Of a DNA stretch of 64,000 nt, positions 1 through 11,816 are shown in pieces (the first letter of the stretch is position 1; the number at the start of each line of letters is the position of its first letter). The translations under genes were made by a program, and so were the position numbers. Source of the stretch: Melastoma dodecandrum (Eukaryota; Streptophyta; Magnoliopsida; Myrtales; Melastomataceae). The notes beneath the pieces are model-generated. The model saw nothing but the letters and a program-made list of their open reading frames with translations. It made no database searches and was not told where the DNA came from. The stretch lies in NCBI GenBank assembly GCA_029817715.1, contig JARUPY010000606.1:4030001-4094000 (forward strand), in the 5' to 3' direction.

Positions 1-2030
1 GATGTAATTGGTCTGGTTAAGAGCTGAAATCGTTGAAGGAATAGATTCCAGACAAAATCTAACTTCATTTCGTGAACCAATCACAGTTTTCCTTTTCTGG
101 GACAAGTATGAATCCCAATTTACTTTCCCAACTGTTTTGGTTGGCGTCTGAACGAAAATTGGCAAAGTTTGAGTTGAGGCGTGATGACATATTTTGACTT
201 GAACACGAGAAACTCGAGGAAATACTTTAAGTTAGGCGGCGCGTCTTTTGTGATGCATAGTTATCTATTTTATTCAAATTGCCTTTGCGCCAATTTTTAG
301 GCGACATATCATCCATATAATATAATATAATATAATATAATTCGAAGAATTTCACCCAAAAACTGTGTTGAATCAAATCACTCTATATATATTTTATTTT
401 TCAATTTAGACATATTTTTATAAACCATTGAAACTATTGTCGGATGAAAGTAACTTTTTTTGGTTGTTTAATGGAATCATTAGTTTAGCGATAAAGTTAG
501 AAGATTTAAAATTTAGGGGATAAACACGAAGTTAGGTGACAATTTTATAACACAACTTGTTGGGTTACTTGTAATAATTTTATCAATAAAACAAACATAA
601 TGTCATACGATTTTATTTAAAAATAGCAGAGTTGAAACCTCCCAAAGAGAGTTATTTTCGAGAAATAATTAGCTACAAGAGATAGTATTGTTTTTACTTG
701 TAATTTAACGTAATTATTTCATCCGGTTATCACAACAGAGATATTTTTAAGAGTTATGATGTGCCTAATTATTATCTTGGATAGTGTCATTGTACAATGG
801 GAGCCCCTAAAATGCAACCAACTTATTAATTTTCTTTAACAAAATGAATTTTATATAGTAGGAAGTTTTCCTGTAATCATTACACGTGAGCCTTCCGATA
901 CAAAATAAAACGTACTTTTTGCAATACGAATATTCTCTGTAATAATTATTACCGGAGAGTTCATATCGAAAGGTTACAGTATGAACTTTCTTAAATATAA
1001 TGAATTTCCTGCGGTACAAATCTCCCTCCCCTATATAAAAGTTCGTACTGGAGTCGTTCGATACCAAATTTTCTAAACAAAATAAAATAATTATGTAGTA
1101 CGAACGTCTTGAATAGAATGATTCCTGTGATAGAAACTTGGCTACAAGAAAGTTCAATTTCGGTAAGAAATTTCCTGAATAGCAAATTGGGTTTGCGGTG
1201 GACTGAATTCTAAAATCTGCATTTTTTGTTGCGACCTTGTACAACTTTCTTCCATAATTTTACACTTTTACGGGAAACAGGCCAGGCCGGGTTAAGGGAA
1301 GGACAACTAACACATGCGATCTAATGGAGACAAAGATTTCGATCATTATACGGCGCCGCAATATTCGGTGGTCGACACCCCAATTGTTGTCTTGACATGC
1401 GTTTACATTGACCCTCTTGTCTTTCCTTGGTCCTCTAGGAAATTAAGACGAACCTTCCTTTAATCCTTAAAGATCATAAATATGATAAAATTAGTAGTAT
1501 TTGGGTGGAATCAATATGGACGACTTACACGCATCCACGGCACGTCAGATTGAGTTGTTCCCGCGAAGTAACCGGATACCGACAACATTTCGGACGCTCG
1601 GGTCTTTCTTTTTGTCTTTCTTTCCTGCACGAAGTCCTAGCCACCATGTGACTCGTCGACCACTTGGTGTCCCAAGTAATTTCGTGTCCCACCTTTTAAA
1701 TTTGAGTCGTTCTCCCGCTTAGCTTTACCAAAAAGGTCCAATCTTTTACATAAATAAAAAATATTTGATTAGACTCAAAAGGGATTTTTTTTTGTAGGGT
1801 TGGGTGATAACTCTATGAAAGTAGAGTTATTTAGGGTAATTTCATACTTAGATTTTGTTAGATTTGTGAAATATTGCGTTCATTGCATAATATTCATGGC
1901 TATTTCACATTATTCCCGAGAAATGGATTACTGCCGAGTCTTTTGGTCTCTTTGGATAAATACAGAAAAAAGAGGATCTCGGCGTAATTACGAAGACTCT
2001 GTGTAGAGGGAAGATCTTTGGATGCTGTTG
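1..2030. other. AT-rich intergenic DNA, no supported gene
   Basis: No reading frame here resembles a known protein. The longest open stretch (807-1244, minus) is AT-driven and low complexity. The sequence holds a short (TATAA)5 array at 316-340 and otherwise looks like decayed intergenic or transposon-derived DNA. Confidence 0.5.
316..340. repeat. (TATAA)5 microsatellite
   Basis: Five perfect TATAA pentamers in tandem within AT-rich intergenic DNA. Confidence 0.85.
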
Positions 2031-2039
2031 CAGGACCGC

Positions 2040-2990
2040 TACTATGGGGAGAAAAGAAAAGATTTTCTTTTCATATTTTCAGAGATTCTCTAGGTTTATT
2101 TTTAGGATTATAAAAACACTTTATTTACCTTTAGAGGAACGGAGGAGGCTGCTGGTAACAAGGAGCCGAAAGAGACTTCGCCAATTATTTTTCTTTTAGT
2201 TTTTCTTTATGTCGTTTTCATTGTTTAAGATGGATTTGACGTTTTCGTTTACTTCTGTTATGAACTAATTTTCTTTGCCTAGGGTTAAGATGGATCTTGA
2301 CAATTAGTCAAGAGTTTATCTCTTTTGACACACTTGAATGATTTACGTTAGATTATTCTTATTCGTTCTTAATGCTTTCTTATTGCCTGATCACCAATAA
2401 GAATGAATAGTGAATTTAGGTGAACTCGGAAGGGAAATCCTAGATTAAGCACGGGAAGAGGAATAACCTAGGTTAAACTTGGTCGGAAGACGGGATTATT
2501 AACGAGCGGGATAGGAATATACCCAATCGTCCTAGGTAATCGAATTGGAATTGATTTTTAAGGGACACTCGATAGTTAATCTACCTAGGAATAGAGTGAT
2601 TACTATTTACAGAGTTGTACGCTCTTATGACCTCGGGAGGGGCATAGAAAGATAACCGAATTCCAGATTATCAACCAGATCATCTTAAGCATGTTGATTG
2701 AGATATGACTTGCGATTAATTATCCGGTGAAATCGTCGCCCTTTGTGCTTTTCTCATTTGAATTTTAATTCAGTTTACATAATCGTTTTCTTTAGCTTTG
2801 CGCTTAGTTTGATTGTTTCTCAACTCGCTTAGTTGAATAATAGAGATTGATGTATTTTAATAATTGAGAGAAGTTTAGATCAGTCCTCGTGGGAACGATA
2901 TCTTACTTATATTTTATTACTTGTACGATCGCGTGTACTTGCGTGGTGAATACGTTTTCGACGTGACATTGGGATCACTTTGCGAAAGTT
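2040..2990 (+). mobile_element. relic of an LTR retrotransposon LTR/leader
   Basis: The stretch ending in a phrase of the type 'cctcgtgggaacgatat ... cgtgtacttgcgtggtgaa' (about 2887-2955) resembles the LTR-end/leader sequence found just upstream of gag in many plant LTR retrotransposons. No gag or pol frame follows, so only a non-coding relic is left. Family assignment is from memory of the motif type and is weak. Confidence 0.35.
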
Positions 2991-2999
2991 AAATCGGAT

Positions 3000-4530
3000 G
3001 GTAAATATTATTAAGGGAGGGCCTAACAAGAAACGACCTTTTGAAGATGGGCCCCTTCATAAGGAAGAAGATTGTGGGGTAAAGAAAGAAGGAAGATCGA
3101 GCAGACGAGAGACCCAATTGTGTACGAGGAAGCAGGGGGAGGAAGGGCTTCGGTCCTAAAAACTAGGAGCTGCAATCCGCCATGGTCCTCAAGGACTTCC
3201 CCCCGCTAGCTATTCGGCTCCTTGATTCGTTCTTCTTCGACTCCTTCTGGATTAACTTTTTTATCCGTGATCGTATCGATGGTGGGCGTTTGCCTCCCCC
3301 GCCGCTTTAGGTGTTCTGTTATACGTTGGGAATCGGCCGATTTATTACATTATGTGAATCAGAGTGGATTTTTGCGGGACTGAAAGCTTTTGCAGCTTCA
3401 GCGGTGTCAGGATATATCCCGGCAAGGGAAACAGATTCATCCGTGCCGATTATGAGGTGATTTAAATGTTCGAATTTTCGTTTTCGTGTAACAATTATGT
3501 TTTCCTGTTTTCATAAAGAACGAACCTCGTTTTCTCTTACCAAACATGGCATAAGCTCTCGACGGTCGACTTTTTAATTGGGAACGGACGTTCATGAAGC
3601 AAAAGGGAAGAAGAACTTGATGATTTAGTCTTTCCACGATTCAGTCTTCCACTTCCATCGTTATCATAATAGAAGGGATAACGTCATTCCTTATTAACCC
3701 TCCCCAATATAATGGCTTGAGCCTTATAGGCTGCTTGACCAGTCCACTATCGGTTAACTATGACGACCGGCCTACATTTAAGGCTGGCATGAGGCACTAA
3801 ACGATCAATTGTTTATCGGTCAAAGTTAAAAAAAATAAATAAATAAAATTATTTGAATTTATTAAATAACATTGCACATAGCATTAAGGTCTTTTTGATG
3901 TCGTCACTTAATTTTTAGACTATGTAAAAAGGAATATAAAATTATTTATACATGAAGAAAATGTCACGTGTACATATTTTTTTGGGTGTAATGAATATAT
4001 GATCCAAGCAAGAAAGGACCATGTTATACAGTAAATGTGTGGTTGCTAAAGTGACCTGTGTTGCAAGTATTTGGCCGCCAAGGTTGATTGCTCGTGTGAT
4101 AGGTGATGGTTATTTAAGGATAACATGCATTTATTTTCTCGTAGTTTTATTATTAGAGGTATGATAAGATTTTATTGATGCCCTTATATAAAAGATACCC
4201 ATTTTTAGATGCCCATAATGCATATTGTGATATGTTTGATTTTGTCCAAGTAGATTGTGCATAGTGACATGTGAACAGGTGATGGTAGTGTTTTGAATTT
4301 GGAGCACAAAGGACTTGGTGGTTGTTCCCTAAGGGGATGAACATACCAAAAATCTATTGTGTTTTATGATAATCGCTAGAAATTTTCTCCACTTTTATGT
4401 TTTCTCTACTTACATGGGAGTTGACATTATAGTATAAAGATTCTTTATGATTATTCGATCTTATTTGAAATATTACATACAACTCATAATATTTCATGGT
4501 TGAATTACTTTTACCCTATCTTTTCTTTTG
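3000..4530. other. intergenic, no supported gene
   Basis: A 42-codon ORF at 3182-3310 (plus) starting MVLKDFPPLAIRLLDSF sits in a GC-richer island (3030-3310) and could be a captured exon, but I do not recognise it. The rest is AT-rich with no recognisable coding. Confidence 0.4.
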
Positions 4531-4539
4531 CTATGTACA

Positions 4540-4800
4540 ATAATGTTTCCACCATCGATGTGTTGAATGTTTCAAACTACAAACGGTGGAGACAAGTCTT
4601 CAATTTGCCATGAGCTATATCAATCAAAATAACTACCGCTGAGCATGTTGTGCCCATTAAATGCAAACTTAATTCAGGATAATGATAATTATGAAAAATG
4701 GGCCCAGGCGAATAAAATGTGCATGCAGGTCTATTCTGGATCATGTTAGTTTGCCGGAGACCAACAATGCAAGGCTCTTCTTGCATCTACTAGAGAGCCA
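4540..4800 (+). pseudogene. fragment of a copia-type gag (plus strand)
   Basis: Plus-strand translation around 4670-4730 reads QDNDNYEKWAQANKMCMQ, like the N-terminal 'L-x-NY-x-x-W' segment of Ty1/copia Gag. It is interrupted by stops. It lies just outside the truncated end of the minus-strand copia element and may be the left part of the plus-strand relic at 6717-7960 into which that element inserted. The link is inference. Confidence 0.35.
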
Positions 4801-4808
4801 TACCAAGT

Positions 4809-5260
4809 CTATAAGCGCTGGGAAAGATGAGGACTATGAAGAACATGTTTAAGACGTAAAGGAAAAGAATCAGCTGCAACAGAGGTATGACCAATGTGAG
4901 CTATGTACAGACGTTGTCCATAACCAACAACAACAAGTGATTTACCATGATAAGGAGACACAACCGTAAGGTCATTGAGAACAGGTGTAACATGATGCGT
5001 TGCACCGGAGTCCATTAGCCAATCAGTAGTGTAATTGGTTTGAACAGGAGACAGGTTCTGGTGATGCTGTGGTGCAACTGGAGGTGGGAATGACAAGGAA
5101 GAGGTATAGAGCGAATTGTAAGAGGCAGGGGTATAGGCTGTATAAAAGGTATGTGGAGAAGATGATGGTGACATGCGGTGATAACATGTTTGAGCTGTGT
5201 GCCCAAACTTATAGCAGATTTGACATATGGGTTTAGGCCTGAAGGTACTCCTATCAGTCC
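4809..5260 (-). pseudogene. copia zinc knuckle and protease fragment
   Basis: The minus-strand frame shows a CX2CX4HX4C knuckle (CQICYKFGHTAQTC, about 5230-5190), a Ser/Pro-rich linker, and the pepsin-like active-site segment DWLMDSGATHHVT (about 5035-4995), then the conserved 'LKHVLHSPHLSQRL' stretch. These are the Gag C-terminus and protease N-terminus of Ty1/copia polyproteins, which cleave the polyprotein in virus-like particles. The frame stops at 4809, before the integrase, so no functional polyprotein can be made. Confidence 0.8.
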
Positions 5261-5532
5261 ACCTCGGAGATAAACCAGAAGGGGACCTAGGAGGAGGTCT
5301 GCCAAGAACACTTGGTTGGTGATGAAAGGGGTGCAGTGGCTTTGGTTCTTTGGGTCGAGGTTTAAAAGGAAGTTGGGAGGTATGTGTTCTGGGTGAGTAG
5401 GATGAAGGAGAAGCTATAGGTTGGCTGGCACTCCAGGACTGGTGAGGATGGTGAAGTTGACCCGTCTGAGCTGAGTCGACTCCTGCATTAGAATTTAGTG
5501 AGGAATATTATACCTGAGACAATAAGGTGTTT

Positions 5533-6185
5533 GGGATATGCCATTTCTCCAATCGAATCTCAAAGTTCAACAACAGTTGGTGAATCTCATCAATGGAAGG
5601 CGGATCGGGTCTGCTTTACACTGCAGTCACTACCGGATGACGAAAAGTTTCACCAATGGCACTGAGTTGGTCTGCATAAAGCTTAATAGTATTGATATAT
5701 TGTTGCATTGTACGTCTTTCCTTCTTCACCTGCTACATCTGCATGCGCAGGTTGATAATTCTTGTTGTAGAATTCGACTCAAAGCGTTGTCTCAGACTTT
5801 CCCACACCTCATGGGCTGAACTACAACATAATACTTGGCTGAGTGGCTCTGATGTAAGGGATGAGAATAGAAAACTCATTACGGACTTATCGGTTCTTTG
5901 CCAACACTTATAATATGGGTTTATAACCATCATCTGACCATCAAAATACTGGGGTGGTGCGACAGACTTGCCAAACACAAAATCCTCATAACCGCCTGCT
6001 ATAATTACTGCTAAGACTTGCCCCTTCCATAGAGAATAGTTCCCGTCATCAAGTTTGAGAGTCGTAGAGAATAAACCTACAAGTATCTGTATTGGAGACG
6101 AGAATTGATTTTCAACATTTATGGAGTTCTGTACCCCAGTTGCAGACGACTCAAACCCAGGTGTCTGCATTACTTCATTCTCCAT
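5533..6185 (-). pseudogene. copia Gag (UBN2/Retrotran_gag_2 type), interrupted
   Basis: The start at 6185 lies about 45 bases downstream of the primer-binding site, as expected for the first codon of a copia polyprotein. Residues about 35-130 match copia Gag: 'LFSTTLKLDDGNYSLWKGQV' near the N-terminus and 'AHEVWESLRQRFES' further on. A stop at about 5733 ends the first frame; the Gag signal continues ('INTIKLYADQLSAIGE') to about 5640 before further stops. Gag forms the virus-like particle. This copy is inactive. Confidence 0.75.
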
Positions 6186-6231
6186 TTTACAGCAGAAGAA
6201 CCAGGATTCAATTAGATGTCGTCTGACGAGA

Positions 6232-6243
6232 GCTCTGATACCA
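6232..6243 (-). other. copia primer-binding site (tRNA-iMet)
   Basis: The minus strand reads TGGTATCAGAGC, the classic 12-base complement to the 3' end of initiator tRNA-Met. It lies immediately after the LTR terminal CA. This fixes the LTR boundary at 6244. Confidence 0.9.
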
Positions 6244-6374
6244 TGAAGAATGACAAACCCAGATATAGACGTTGGTTAGTACATAAAAGAGATAAGGTGA
6301 GCAGGAAGAAGGAGACAGAAGAAGAAGAAGAAGAAGAAGAAGAAGAAGAAGAAGAAGAAGAAGAAGAAGAAGAA

Positions 6375-6405
<31 letters not shown>

Positions 6406-6711
6406 AAGAAGAAGAAGAAGAAGAAGAAGAAGAAGAAGAAGAAGAAGAAGAAGAAGAAGAAGAAGAAGAAGAAGAAGAAGAAGAAGAAGAAGAAGAAGAA
6501 GAAGAAGAAGAAGAAGAAGAAGAAGAAGAAGAAGAAGAAGAAGAAGAAGAAGAAGAAGAAGAAACATAGACAAAGAAAGAGTATTTTTCATTAATTAAAT
6601 CCAACCCCCGAACATTCCTTTTTATATACAGAATCAGAAATCAATTCTATTCAGGAAATTTGGAGATTGCTTTGTCAGCGAAAATTCCTCTGTCAATTGG
6701 TTGTTAAAACA
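6244..6711 (-). repeat. 5' LTR of the copia element
   Basis: On the minus strand it begins TGTTTTAACAACCAATTGAC (6711) and ends ..CA next to the primer site. It contains a TATATAAAAAGG promoter box near 6635 and, downstream of it, an expanded TTC/GAA array. Of the 468 bp, more than half is microsatellite. No second LTR is seen in the window. Confidence 0.75.
6318..6563. repeat. (GAA/TTC)82 microsatellite inside the LTR
   Basis: A run of about 82 GAA units, broken only by one GAA to TAA change near 6373-6375. It lies in the transcribed part of the copia LTR. The poly-Ser and poly-Leu frames it creates are artefacts of the repeat. Confidence 0.97.
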
Positions 6712-6716
6712 ACCCC

Positions 6717-7960
6717 GTGTATGCTGGAGCAACCACCTTATCTCCTCTAAGCTTAACAACTTTTGTTTTACTTGTGACTTGGGCTTGGGCTGCTTCTTCA
6801 TCACTCGACTTCACAGGCTTTAAGGCCCTGATAGCTAACACTCCAACATATAATAATGCAGAGATATATCACCTGCTGGTGATCATAAATGCATTGTCCT
6901 ATAAGGATTTCACCAATGCACATGAGTACATTACAAGGTGGGTGCATGTACAGTCTAAGCTAAGTGCCCCCAATTTTGATTTTTCAGATAATTAAATTAT
7001 GTCTTGCACCCTCAACTCTCCATCTCCTTAGTTCTGAATGATCAAACTACTTTTAATACTACGGAGAAGAAAGATCGAGAAAGATATGAAACCGAGTGCT
7101 TTTGCAGTCACTAGTCCTGTACTAAGCTTTGATAAAGAAAAGTATTTCAGAAGGGGTTCAAATCTTAGAACAGTCAAGGGCCTCGTATTTTTAAGAAGTT
7201 TGTGCCGGTCAGATGCATGGTAAATCAGTCCAGAAGGATGCGCTTATAAATACTAAAGGCGGTATAAAATGTTTCTTTTGTGAGAAAATAAGATACTTGA
7301 AGAAATCGACTTGAGAAGCAAAAGAAGAAGAATGTGGAAGTAAATAATCATTTTTGGTTCATTAAATTCATTCAAATCTTGTTGATATTTCTGTTAATAT
7401 TTGGTGGGTAGATAGCGAGGCATCCATTCATATTGCTACGAACTTGCATGAGTTTAGAAGCAAAGGATGTCAAAATATGAATGTAAGGTGGAAGTGTGGA
7501 ATAACACATAAATTACTGTTAAATTTATATGAGTTGTTAAACTTCTTTTATATTCATGCATTGAAACATGTTTTTATACATTCTCACTTTTAGGAGAAAC
7601 TTAATTTTTATTCATTGTTTTAGAATGGCTTAACATAGCAATCCTTGAATTCATAAATTATTGGTAGCGCAACATTGTCCAATGGCCTATATATGTTGGA
7701 TTTAGTATCTTCGTATGTCGTTGAATTCCTATGTGTTGATCTTCCGCCCATAAAAGAGTTTTTTTTTTCGAGTTCTAAGAGTGTGTGAAATATATTATAA
7801 ATGAGCAATTTATTTCCCTTATCTCGATTTCAGTACGAAGACTTGTATGGAAGCCACAAGTAGTGGCGGTCTATTGAAGATTGTTCATAAAGATATCGAC
7901 CAACCTCTACAGATAACTTCATGTAGAAATACATGAAGTTATCACCTTCATTCTCTCGCC
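6717..7960 (+). pseudogene. decayed Ty1/copia gag-protease-integrase relic
   Basis: Plus-strand frames show, in copia order, a Gag-like helix (EIYHLLVIINALSYKDF, about 6860), a degraded zinc knuckle (KCFFCEKIRYLKK, about 7265), a protease active-site relic (IWWVDSEASIHIATNL, about 7397-7445, with DSG changed to DSE) and the start of integrase (LKIVHKDIDQPLQITS, about 7875). Many stops and frameshifts separate them. It is older than the neighbouring minus-strand element. Confidence 0.7.
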
Positions 7961-8347
7961 ACTATTTTGTTTTTCTAATTAGAGAAAAATTATAGGTGTT
8001 GGATAAATTCAAATTTTTCCAAATTAGAAGATAAAAATCAATAGAAGAAAAAGATTAAGATTGTGAAATCAGATAATAGACATATATGTATGTTACACAC
8101 AGCATAACCACCTACGGATAAGTCACTCCACAATTTAATAGTTATGTTCGTAACTTTTTGTTAGTATTTTCAGTATGGTTTTACAATTTAACAACACTTC
8201 GGAACAATCTGTTCTTATTTTCAGATCAGGCACGTAATAAGTTAAACGTTATCCAACATCTCATTTATTAAAAAGAAGACATCCAATCCAGAGACGTATT
8301 TAAAAACCACCTCTGTCACAAAATTTCAAAATTTTGGGCGGGAGGGA
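7961..8347. other. intergenic, 3' flank of the kinase gene
   Basis: AT-rich, no coding signal. It probably contains the 3' UTR of the minus-strand kinase gene. Confidence 0.4.
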
Positions 8348-11300
8348 TCAACAGTCTCCTCCCCTTGTGCTCGTGGTAGGCGACGATACTCCCCGGATTA
8401 ATCCTATCATCCTCTTGAGTATCTCCTCGAATGATGGCCGGATATCCGGGTCCCTGCCGTGCAAGCATTTTCTGAAGTTAGCGCGACAGGGGGCATGGAA
8501 AGAAGCAGCGGAAGTACCTACGGGGGAACATTAGATTTCGAGTTTTGTTTTTGTTGCGGTGATTGACCTGTTCCAACAATCGCAGATTAAGGCCGATATC
8601 TGAGTATCTATGTCTTCTGGGATGTCCAGCCTTCTGTCCATGAATCCGACCACCCCAACAACCTGCAGTGGATTCAGGTGGTTCCAAGGAATAGATCGCG
8701 TAATCAACTCCCACAGAATCACGCCAAAGCTGAACACGTCACACCTGTGTCATGAATTCGGCATTAACAAACATGATTTGGGTTTGGATCTTCGACACAG
8801 AGGTCGAATAACGAACTGCAGAAAAACATGACTACTTTCCATTCGAAGGTTCGTTCCTGAGGACTTCAGGAGCCATCCACTGGGGCTGTCATGGGAACAG
8901 AAAAACAACCGCGTAAAAGGAAATGAGAGTATCAGATAAAAATTGCTCGGACGATCGAAACAGCGGAATAACAAGTGCACTTACAGTTCCCCTTCCAGAT
9001 TTCGTTGTCAACAGCGTCGCATTCTGCAACCGCGACAGTCCAAAATCTGCTACCTGGCCAACAAACACATGGCTTACGTCTGTTCTCACAGACAATATTG
9101 CCGTAGGAAAGAGACTAATTTGGGAACATGGAAATATACCTTGACGCTCCAGTTTCTGTCGACGAGAAGGTTAGAAGATTTAAGGTCGCGATGAACAATC
9201 GGTGGGTTCCGATGGTGCAGATAATTCATTCCTCTTGCCTGATTCGATATTTCAGTCAATCCAGTCGCTTTGCAAGTGTCTTACAATAGGCAAGGAAAAG
9301 GAGAGGGACAAACCACATCAAGAGCCATTCTCAGTCGCCGCCTGATATCCAGTACGAGGCTGTCCTTGTGAATGGTCTTGAAGAGACTCCCTCTGATCAA
9401 TGCGCATAATACTTGAAGCATTATCGACGTTTCTGGATAGATACCAAAATAACAATATAAATACACACCTCGGCAAGAATTCAGTGACTATAGCTACCCG
9501 CTCGTGTGAATATGCCGCTCCCATGAACAGCAACACGTTGGGATGTCTCAGTCTCTTCATGATATCAATCTGAATTGATTTCAAAGGTCAAAACCAAACA
9601 ATGGGTAATAATTGACAGTATAAAAAGGCAAATAGGTACCTCCTTCTTGTAGTTGAGCAAAGAGGTCTCGCTGTACTCGTTTCCAACAAAAACCTTTACG
9701 GCCACATCCTAAATAATAGAGAATTCTTTAGAACTAGAATGATCTTGGGCACGTACAAATTACTTTAAAAAATCCGTCAGGTAAGTACCGATCCTTTCCA
9801 CATTCCGTGATAAACCTTGGCAAAAGAACCTGCGCAGAGCAGCCATAAAAACTTGTTCATGTTCAAAGGGGAGGAGCAATGACCCTAATCACGATTAATG
9901 GCTTCAAATTGGATCCAGAGAAATACCTTGACCAATCTCCTCACCCAATTGCAGGTCCTCCCATCGTATTTCACAATACATGATGGCATTCAGGTCATTA
10001 TAGCCCTTGCTGGATGAACCATCATGGCCTCCAATACTTTCTCCTGAAGACTGCATCCCATTATCCTTCTTGCGTTCTTGCACGCCCTCCTTAATGCATT
10101 CTGCAGCATGCAAATGTTGTAACTTGGTAGCTTCCTTGCTCTCTGGGCTTCGTAACTGTGAATGTTCACACTCATGGCAGCCATTTGACATTGTCGGAGC
10201 AGAAGCCATGGCTGGGTATGATGAGGATGATCCTATTCTCTTATGGTTTTCCCCCGAGGATGAATCTGATGCATCAAAACTTTCACCATCTTTTTCCTGA
10301 TATCTATCGCCCTTGATATGCAACTTCTCTAAGAATTTCGCCCCCTGGAATCACATGCAATACATGTCGGAACTATTCATTCAACATGCACAATAAGGAA
10401 ATATCGGTCAATGTATTCACGGGATCAACTGAGCAAGTCCGCAGACATGGTTTACCAGTACGGTTTTCGCTGCATTTTCAGATGCATCACTGTTGCTGCC
10501 GTAAGAACACTTATCGCACTCATGGGTATCTCCAAATTTCCGAGGTAGAACTTTTGATGCCTGATAAGAAACATAGCCATTTCTTCGTTAAGTAATAAGT
10601 AACTCATGATCTGATATGCACTGGCAATACGGATACTTTTCAGATGGTAACAATGCCAGTAAGCACTAAATGGTATCAAATGTGAACTTACCAGGTTGGA
10701 AACAGAAGACAGTATAGGAACCGGCGGAAGCAGCGGCTTTGAATGCCATGAAATCTGCCTAAATTTTACTCTGAGTGGCCTAGGCAGACCATTTGACTGG
10801 TCTCCTCCTGGTTTCACAATTTTGGGGCCAACGAGATTGAGCAGAGCTGCGTCATTAGACACAGTAATAACCCCAGAAAGCTCCCCGTTCTCGTATAATG
10901 GACTTTTAGTCATCAATACAATTATGATTTCGCCTGTCTTCTTCTTAAGAGGGAATTGGCCAGACCACGATTGTCCAGTCTTTAACTTGTCCATGACTAA
11001 TTGTAGATGATGATAGTCTTCTCTAGCAACAAGGAGGCCATCGCTTTCTCCCAAAACCTCGTATTCTTTCCAGCCAAAAAGAGCTTCAGCAGCAGGGTTC
11101 CTATAATAATAAGTATGGACGGTTTTGCTTCGATGTCACATGGCAAGAATGTGCTAATAAAAGATAAACAGAATCATTTCACCAATCCGAAACTACAGTC
11201 CTACATAAGCACAAAACTATTTGCAAGTTCATTGGTTTTACGACAAACAACTCTGGCCTAGTCACAAATTTCAGGCGACAAGACGATAACCCCAAACTAG

Positions 11301-11816
11301 AAAGGCATCATCTTCATTACAGGTTGTACGAAAAGGCCATTTAAAACCGTTTATCACATTACAACGAGCTATGACAACCAAAGAACAAATCCCCGGGAAA
11401 GCACCAACTTCGTAACGTCAATCCGATATGCAATCACCAGAATGGCGGGATTCGCTTTGACTTCCATAAGAAGCCTCCCAGATCCAATACCACTCAATCA
11501 TCGTCGAGTTTCAAGCTCATATCCACAATCTAACCGCCAGACAACTGCCGAACGTCACACCGAGACACATCCTCAAGAGCGAATCAACTCACCAATAGAG
11601 AATCTGCCGGGAAGGGGAGCTGGAAACGAAAACAGCACTGCCCATCAACTCCAACACCCTCCTGTACGGATCCCCGCCCTTCTTCCACACCCCAGGGAAA
11701 CACGAGGGCGGACCAGACCCGAGAGTCAACTCACTGAGCTGGTCCCTGAGCTCATACCGAGAAGACTCGAGCCTGAGGCAGCGGTCCACCAGCACCCTGT
11801 ACTCGTGACCGTCCAT
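8348..11816 (-). CDS. Raf-like MAPKKK with PAS domain (B2 subgroup type)
   Basis: Thirteen exons join in frame to 648 codons plus stop: 11816-11593, 11100-10692, 10560-10456, 10344-9927, 9829-9789, 9708-9640, 9569-9469, 9392-9314, 9238-9140, 9053-8985, 8885-8836, 8744-8568, 8453-8348. A coiled N-terminus leads into a PAS domain (residues about 45-160; [25 protein letters not shown]). After a Ser-rich linker comes a C-terminal kinase domain: [11 protein letters not shown] loop, VAVKVF lysine, [18 protein letters not shown] catalytic loop, [17 protein letters not shown]. All catalytic residues are present. The architecture fits plant RAF7-RAF12 (B2) kinases, whose members RAF10/11 act in ABA and osmotic signalling; that role is family knowledge. 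The N-terminus is shorter than in Arabidopsis relatives, so an upstream exon may be missed. Confidence 0.9.

Larger units (their letters stand above)
4806..6711 (-). mobile_element. truncated Ty1/copia retrotransposon (5' LTR, PBS, gag, protease)
   Basis: In minus-strand order the element has a 5' LTR (6711-6244) starting TGTT, a tRNA-Met primer-binding site, Gag, a CCHC zinc knuckle and an aspartic protease with DSGA. It then ends abruptly near 4806. Integrase, reverse transcriptase, RNase H and the 3' LTR are absent. Gag is interrupted by stops between about 5530 and 5730. It is a dead partial copy. Confidence 0.85.

Noticed and set aside
807..1244. 145-codon minus ORF
   Set aside because: AT-driven composition, no domain, overlapping frames, and no promoter or homology signal that I can see.
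6208..6604. Minus-strand ORFs of poly-Leu and poly-Ser
   Set aside because: They are produced by the GAA/TTC microsatellite in the copia LTR.
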